Shown in pieces: positions 60,697 to 64,000 of a stretch of 64,000 bases of DNA (position 1 is the stretch's first letter; each line of letters starts with the position of its first letter). The DNA is taken from NCBI GenBank assembly GCA_963848115.1, contig CAWKCP010000024.1:62001-126000 (forward strand), given 5' to 3'. The notes beneath the pieces were generated by a model. That model had not been told where the DNA came from, made no database searches, and saw nothing but the letters and a program-made list of their open reading frames with translations. Source of the stretch: JAWKOK01 sp963848115 (GTDB lineage: Bacteria; Chloroflexota; Anaerolineae; Caldilineales; Caldilineaceae). The position numbers and the translations under genes were made by a program.

Positions 60697-62178
60697 TTAC
60701 TCCCCCGGCAACTGAGCAGGGGCAACCTGATCCAGCGGGCCGAGCGCAGTCACCAATGGAGCATAGACCCAGGCTAGTTGTCCTGCATACTCGATCTGCC
60801 ACCACTCTGTGTTGGTCGGCACATTGCCGCGAATGGGCAGCGCTGTGCCATTGGACACGAGCCCGACGATCTCGTGCTCGGTGCCGGGGCCGGCACGCAC
60901 GTTGAGAAGTGAGGCTTCCACATAGGCGGTCGGGACATCCGGTTCTACGAACGGCGTGGCCGTTGGAACCAGGATCGCCGCAGGCTCCGGTTGAGTCGCT
61001 TGAACCTGAACGGGATCAGAAACCGTCGATGGCGCCAAGGGCGTATTTGCTGTGCCGGCTTTGAATTGTGCACTCCACTGTGCGCTGAGGTTGATGAACT
61101 GGCTGCCATAGGCGGCACTGGGTTCGATATAGGTTCCCTCGGGCCACTCATTGAAGCTGTTGATGACGATCCAGTTTGGCCGGCTGTCAATGGCTGCCTG
61201 CCACGCACGGGCATAGTATGCGCCGCCTTCACGATCCTGCGCAAAGCCGCCGCTCGGCCGGATACGCAGATCATTGTATCCAGGCATTACAGTGGCCACC
61301 CAGAATTCATGTGTCCCCTGTTGATTGCGTGCTGCGGCCACATAATTGGCAAATTTCTGGTTGGTATAGCCCAGGTCGTTGGGTGGATTCCAGGTGTTGC
61401 TGTAGAGGTGATGCCCGTCAAACACGGACAAGTAGGACATGTTGACGCCCTCTGAGATCCAGATCTGTCCATTGCCTGGATCTACCTGGTTGCGAATGTT
61501 GCGCCAGGTGTCGACGCCATACATGTTGGGGCGCCAGAAGAAGATGACGGGCCGTCCATCTACGCGCAGGTAAGCCGGATGTTGAAGATGGGCCCCCTGG
61601 GCATGCTGGAGGGCTCCCGCAACGCTGGCGGTACTTCCAAGAAAGGGTGAGTCGGTCTCGAACAGGATGCTGATCTTGAAATTGCGTGCCGCTGCTTCCT
61701 CCAGAAGTGCTGCCAAATTAGGCTCCGTCTGGTTGAACTGGCCGCTCGGACCGTACCAGGCCACCACGAACGCATCTATACCCGCTGCCTTGGCTTGATC
61801 GATGTGCCGTCCCATGACGGCCCGATCTCGGCTCACGTACGGCTCGGCCGGCAGGTCGCTGAGTTTGTCATAGGTCCACGTGTTCTCATCGAACCATGTG
61901 TAATAGAATGCCATTACCAGCGGATCGCCGCTGCTTTGGGTCAGTGGCCGCTGTGCAGGATTCTGAGAAGGAAGGGGAAGTGGACTCGCTTCGACCCGGG
62001 TCCTTGATGCTGCGACCAATCCGAGAATGGCAATGCAGGCCAGCAGAAGCATCGTCAATAGGATGCGCCATCCGAGGCGAAGCTGCTCGTGGGTATCTAT
62101 CCGCTCCAGCACCTGGCTTTCTATAACTCGCGGGAAATTGGATCGGACGGTTCGTGGGTCTTCTTGATTGATGCTCAT
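60697..62178 (-). CDS. Glycoside hydrolase family 99-like protein with SH3 module
   Basis: The 493-residue protein has an N-terminal membrane helix (WRILLTMLLLACIAILGLVA) and a catalytic-like domain resembling the GH99/GH71 group: VMAFYYTWFDENTWTYDKLS, AAGIDAFVVAWYGPSGQFNQ, DGRPVIFFWRPNMYGVDTWR and WIVINSFNEWPEGTYIEPS. The C-terminal 65 residues look like an SH3b module (ASLLNVRAGPGTEHEIVGLV). Such proteins act on mannan-type or surface glycans; activity is not certain. The ATG at 62178 was chosen as the first start after poorly conserved residues, though it lacks a good ribosome site. The gene stands alone between palindromic elements. Confidence 0.78.
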   Translation of the reverse strand: MSINQEDPRTVRSNFPRVIESQVLERIDTHEQLRLGWRILLTMLLLACIAILGLVAASRTRVEASPLPLPSQNPAQRPLTQSSGDPLVMAFYYTWFDENTWTYDKLSDLPAEPYVSRDRAVMGRHIDQAKAAGIDAFVVAWYGPSGQFNQTEPNLAALLEEAAARNFKISILFETDSPFLGSTASVAGALQHAQGAHLQHPAYLRVDGRPVIFFWRPNMYGVDTWRNIRNQVDPGNGQIWISEGVNMSYLSVFDGHHLYSNTWNPPNDLGYTNQKFANYVAAARNQQGTHEFWVATVMPGYNDLRIRPSGGFAQDREGGAYYARAWQAAIDSRPNWIVINSFNEWPEGTYIEPSAAYGSQFINLSAQWSAQFKAGTANTPLAPSTVSDPVQVQATQPEPAAILVPTATPFVEPDVPTAYVEASLLNVRAGPGTEHEIVGLVSNGTALPIRGNVPTNTEWWQIEYAGQLAWVYAPLVTALGPLDQVAPAQLPGE

Positions 62179-62515
62179 GGTTGAGGATCGTAACATGTGG
62201 CTGCAGTCGACGCCAAATTGAGACGATTTCACAATCGCTTTCAGAAATCGTCTTCCTGAGAGAAGGGGCGCCTGAGAGGCGCGATAAAGGTGAATACTCT
62301 AGCCTGTCGGCATTTCGTTGGGGAATCGTGGGGAAGCAGTCTTAAGGAATGTCGCCCTTTGAAGCGATGACGCCACACTTCAGCATCCCGGGATTGGGTC
62401 AAACCGTAGCCTCAGATGGCGCAGTCAGTGGCACAATCCCGGAATGCTGGCGCACGCGTGTGGGCTGTTTAGAGACTTCGTAAGGGATGTTGCCCTGCGA
62501 TTGGCCGGCCTTCTG
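62179..62515. other. Intergenic region with a palindromic element
   Basis: The element at 62381-62449 is the only recognised content of these 337 bases. The remainder shows no gene. Confidence 0.55.
62381..62449. repeat. Inverted repeat CAGCATCCCGGGATTG
   Basis: CAGCATCCCGGGATTG (62381-62396) faces CAATCCCGGAATGCTG (62434-62449) with one mismatch and a 37-base centre. It lies between the NUDIX and GH99-like genes and looks like another miniature palindromic element. Confidence 0.6.
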
Positions 62516-63172
62516 TTACCGCCCGGGCGTAGCCAACTGCTGAACTGACGGCAAGGCTAGTAGTTCGCTCAACATCATGGCCGTTGCTCCCCAGATGACT
62601 TGGTCCTGGATGTCAAAGAAGGGGACGAGTACGTCGCGTCCACGCAGTTGCCACGTCTCTTCCTGAAGGTTGCCAGGTGCAAGGAACTCGGTCAGAGGCG
62701 CCTGAATCAGCTTGGCTACTTCGTACGGATCGGGGTGAAACTCGGGACTATAGTCGGTCCAGCCGACATACGGATGGACGAGGTAGTCGGAGGCATAGAC
62801 ATAGAGCGGCGTCAGTAGTCCCAGCAACGTGATTTGGCTGGGGTGAACGCCGACTTCCTCGTAGGTTTCGCGCAGTGCAGTGTCTGCCATCCCGTTGTCG
62901 ATCTTTTCGTGGCCACCCCCGGGCAGACCCACCTGTCCGCTATGCACGCCGCCATAAGTCGGTCGGAGGATCAGTGGGAAGTAGATCTGATCTGAATGGG
63001 GGTAGAAGAGAATCAGCACGCCGCCTTGCCGTGTATTCAGCCCCGGCTCGAAGTGGCTGGACGTACTTGTGCGCGGTCGCGGCGCCATCCGCTGTTGAGC
63101 GTCAGGACCCGGCAGCGGACGGGAGAGATCGATGCGCAACTGGCGCAGAAACGGCTCGTAGTGGTCACTCAT
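62516..63172 (-). CDS. CoA-pyrophosphatase-type NUDIX hydrolase
   Basis: The 218-residue protein has the UPF0035/NudL-type motif PLILRPTYGGVHSGQVGLPG followed by the NUDIX box GGGHEKIDNGMADTALRETY and EEVG. This combination is typical of enzymes that cleave CoA or its derivatives to 3',5'-ADP and 4'-phosphopantetheine. The ATG overlaps the stop of the upstream methyltransferase gene (ATGA), so translation is coupled. The last 25 residues are helical and poorly conserved. The call rests on motif spacing; the substrate was not tested. Confidence 0.85.
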   Translation of the reverse strand: MSDHYEPFLRQLRIDLSRPLPGPDAQQRMAPRPRTSTSSHFEPGLNTRQGGVLILFYPHSDQIYFPLILRPTYGGVHSGQVGLPGGGHEKIDNGMADTALRETYEEVGVHPSQITLLGLLTPLYVYASDYLVHPYVGWTDYSPEFHPDPYEVAKLIQAPLTEFLAPGNLQEETWQLRGRDVLVPFFDIQDQVIWGATAMMLSELLALPSVQQLATPGR

Positions 63173-63999
63173 AGTACGCGGCAGATCAATCCCTTCAGAT
63201 ATTCTCCCTCGGGAAACGTGATAGCGACGGGATGGTCCGCGCTTTGACGCAACCACTCGACGACCTGCACTGGCCGTTCTGCGTCCACTGCGGCCCCAAA
63301 GACCACTTTCTGGAACAGATCGGCGCTAACCAATCCGCTGCAACTGAATGTGGCCAGTATGCCTCCGGGGCTGAGCAATTGCATGGCCAGCAGGTTGATA
63401 TCTTTGTAGCCGCGCAGGGCACGGTCGATATTTCGTTTTGATTGGGCGAACTTTGGCGGGTCCAGCACGATGACATCAAATTGGGGCCCCTGATCAGCGC
63501 CGGTGCCGGACCTGCTGAGGCCTCGCCAGCCGCGTAGTACCTGGAAGACATCACCAGTGACGTCCTCCGTAACATTTTGAGTGAAACCTCCTGCGCAGCC
63601 GTCATCAAACCCATTGAGCCGGGCATTCTCTCGACCTAAGGTAAGTGCATCGGCGCTTGTGTCGACGTTGATCACATGGTCTGCACCGGCGGCCAGTGCG
63701 TAGATGCCAAAGGCCCCTGTATAGCTGAAGGCATTCAGCACGCGTTTGCCTGCACAGTATGCAGCCACACGCCGGCGATTCTCACGTTGATCGGCATAGA
63801 AGCCGGTCTTCTGGCCGCCTGTCAAGTCGACCAGAAACTGAAAACCATGTTCCATGACCTGAACCGTGGCTTCCGGCGCTGCGCCCGCCAGAAGACCGAC
63901 TGCGCCATCGAGGCCTTCACGACGTCGGACGGTCGCCTCGCTGCGCTCGATCACGCCGCTGCAACCGGTGATGGTCATCAGCTGTTCTGCGAGCGCTAC
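63169..63999 (-). CDS. RlmI-like class I SAM-dependent rRNA methyltransferase, N-terminus outside window
   Basis: The visible 276 or so residues are the catalytic part of an RlmI/YccW-type enzyme: VDLTGGQKTGFYADQRENRR, then KRVLNAFSYTGAFGIYALAA with the SAM-binding loop, and FDVIVLDPPKFAQSK, the DPP motif of the active site. The frame stays open past the right end (first residues VALAEQLMTITG), so the N-terminal PUA-like domain lies outside the window. RlmI methylates cytosine 1962 of 23S rRNA in Escherichia coli; the site in this organism is not known. The stop overlaps the start of the NUDIX gene. Confidence 0.88.
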   Translation of the reverse strand, partial: VALAEQLMTITGCSGVIERSEATVRRREGLDGAVGLLAGAAPEATVQVMEHGFQFLVDLTGGQKTGFYADQRENRRRVAAYCAGKRVLNAFSYTGAFGIYALAAGADHVINVDTSADALTLGRENARLNGFDDGCAGGFTQNVTEDVTGDVFQVLRGWRGLSRSGTGADQGPQFDVIVLDPPKFAQSKRNIDRALRGYKDINLLAMQLLSPGGILATFSCSGLVSADLFQKVVFGAAVDAERPVQVVEWLRQSADHPVAITFPEGEYLKGLICRVL

Positions 64000-64000
64000 C

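Overview
The window looks like chromosomal DNA of a GC-rich, non-model bacterium, most likely a Chloroflexota member of the Anaerolineae/Caldilineae type. This is inferred from gene content and style, not from a marker gene. The pointers are a class A PBP with a long Thr/Pro-rich tail, a LutABC set, an F420 ligase (CofE), a translin-family protein, GT-C-like multi-membrane proteins, a fused holin/ABC1 kinase, many Cys-anchored lipoproteins, and numerous short palindromic elements between genes. No rRNA, tRNA, CRISPR array, transposase or phage structural gene was found. Both ends cut genes: a lamin-tail-domain protein on the left and an RlmI-like methyltransferase on the right.

Layout. 1-5.6 kb: lamin-tail protein end, PspC, then a minus-strand set of ssb, translin-family protein, a Cas4-like membrane mini-protein and an alpha-solenoid protein; the strong terminator after ssb separates it from the other three. 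5.9-11.7 kb: M24 peptidase, lutA-lutB-lutC and a Gfo/Idh/MocA dehydrogenase, a catabolic block. 12-19.4 kb: VWA and DUF4349 lipoproteins, metallophosphoesterase, penicillin-binding protein, a chloramphenicol-phosphotransferase-like remnant and an ASCH protein. 19.5-23.5 kb: a sulfur module (SQR-like flavoprotein, DUF1641, TusE/DsrC-like, DsrE-like) beside a PocR-type regulator. 23.7-24.5 kb: a phosphodiesterase.

25-30.6 kb is the most unusual region. A 1158-residue protein combines an apparently catalytically dead RelA/SpoT homologue, which keeps its TGS, zinc-finger and ACT regulatory half, with a C-terminal P-loop ATPase and winged helix. A second, related P-loop ATPase with a PhoB-type winged helix follows, and a 71-residue protein lies divergently upstream. 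Iterated operator-like sequences precede the large gene. I infer a sensor of tRNA or ribosome state coupled to signalling ATPases, possibly for stress or defence; this is a hypothesis.

30.8-43 kb: YqeB-type molybdenum-hydroxylase accessory protein, CofE, rsfS (apparently CTG-initiated), a large FtsX-type permease, orphan pheT, a NUDIX protein and two GT-C-like membrane proteins. 43.9-53.9 kb: sugar isomerase/epimerase, holin-ABC1 kinase fusion, S41 protease, stand-alone CHAT protein with a nearly leaderless promoter, gnd and a TlpA-like thioredoxin. 54.2-64 kb: an O-antigen-ligase-type gene broken by a repeat insertion and a frameshift, a repetitive membrane-anchored protein, rplY, LysM/M23 peptidase with hpt, a GH99-like protein, a CoA-pyrophosphatase-type NUDIX protein and the RlmI-like methyltransferase.

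At least six families of short dispersed inverted repeats fill the intergenic DNA, and one copy sits inside a coding region. Start codons were moved from the longest reading frame wherever a Shine-Dalgarno sequence, a signal peptide or family homology argued for an internal start.
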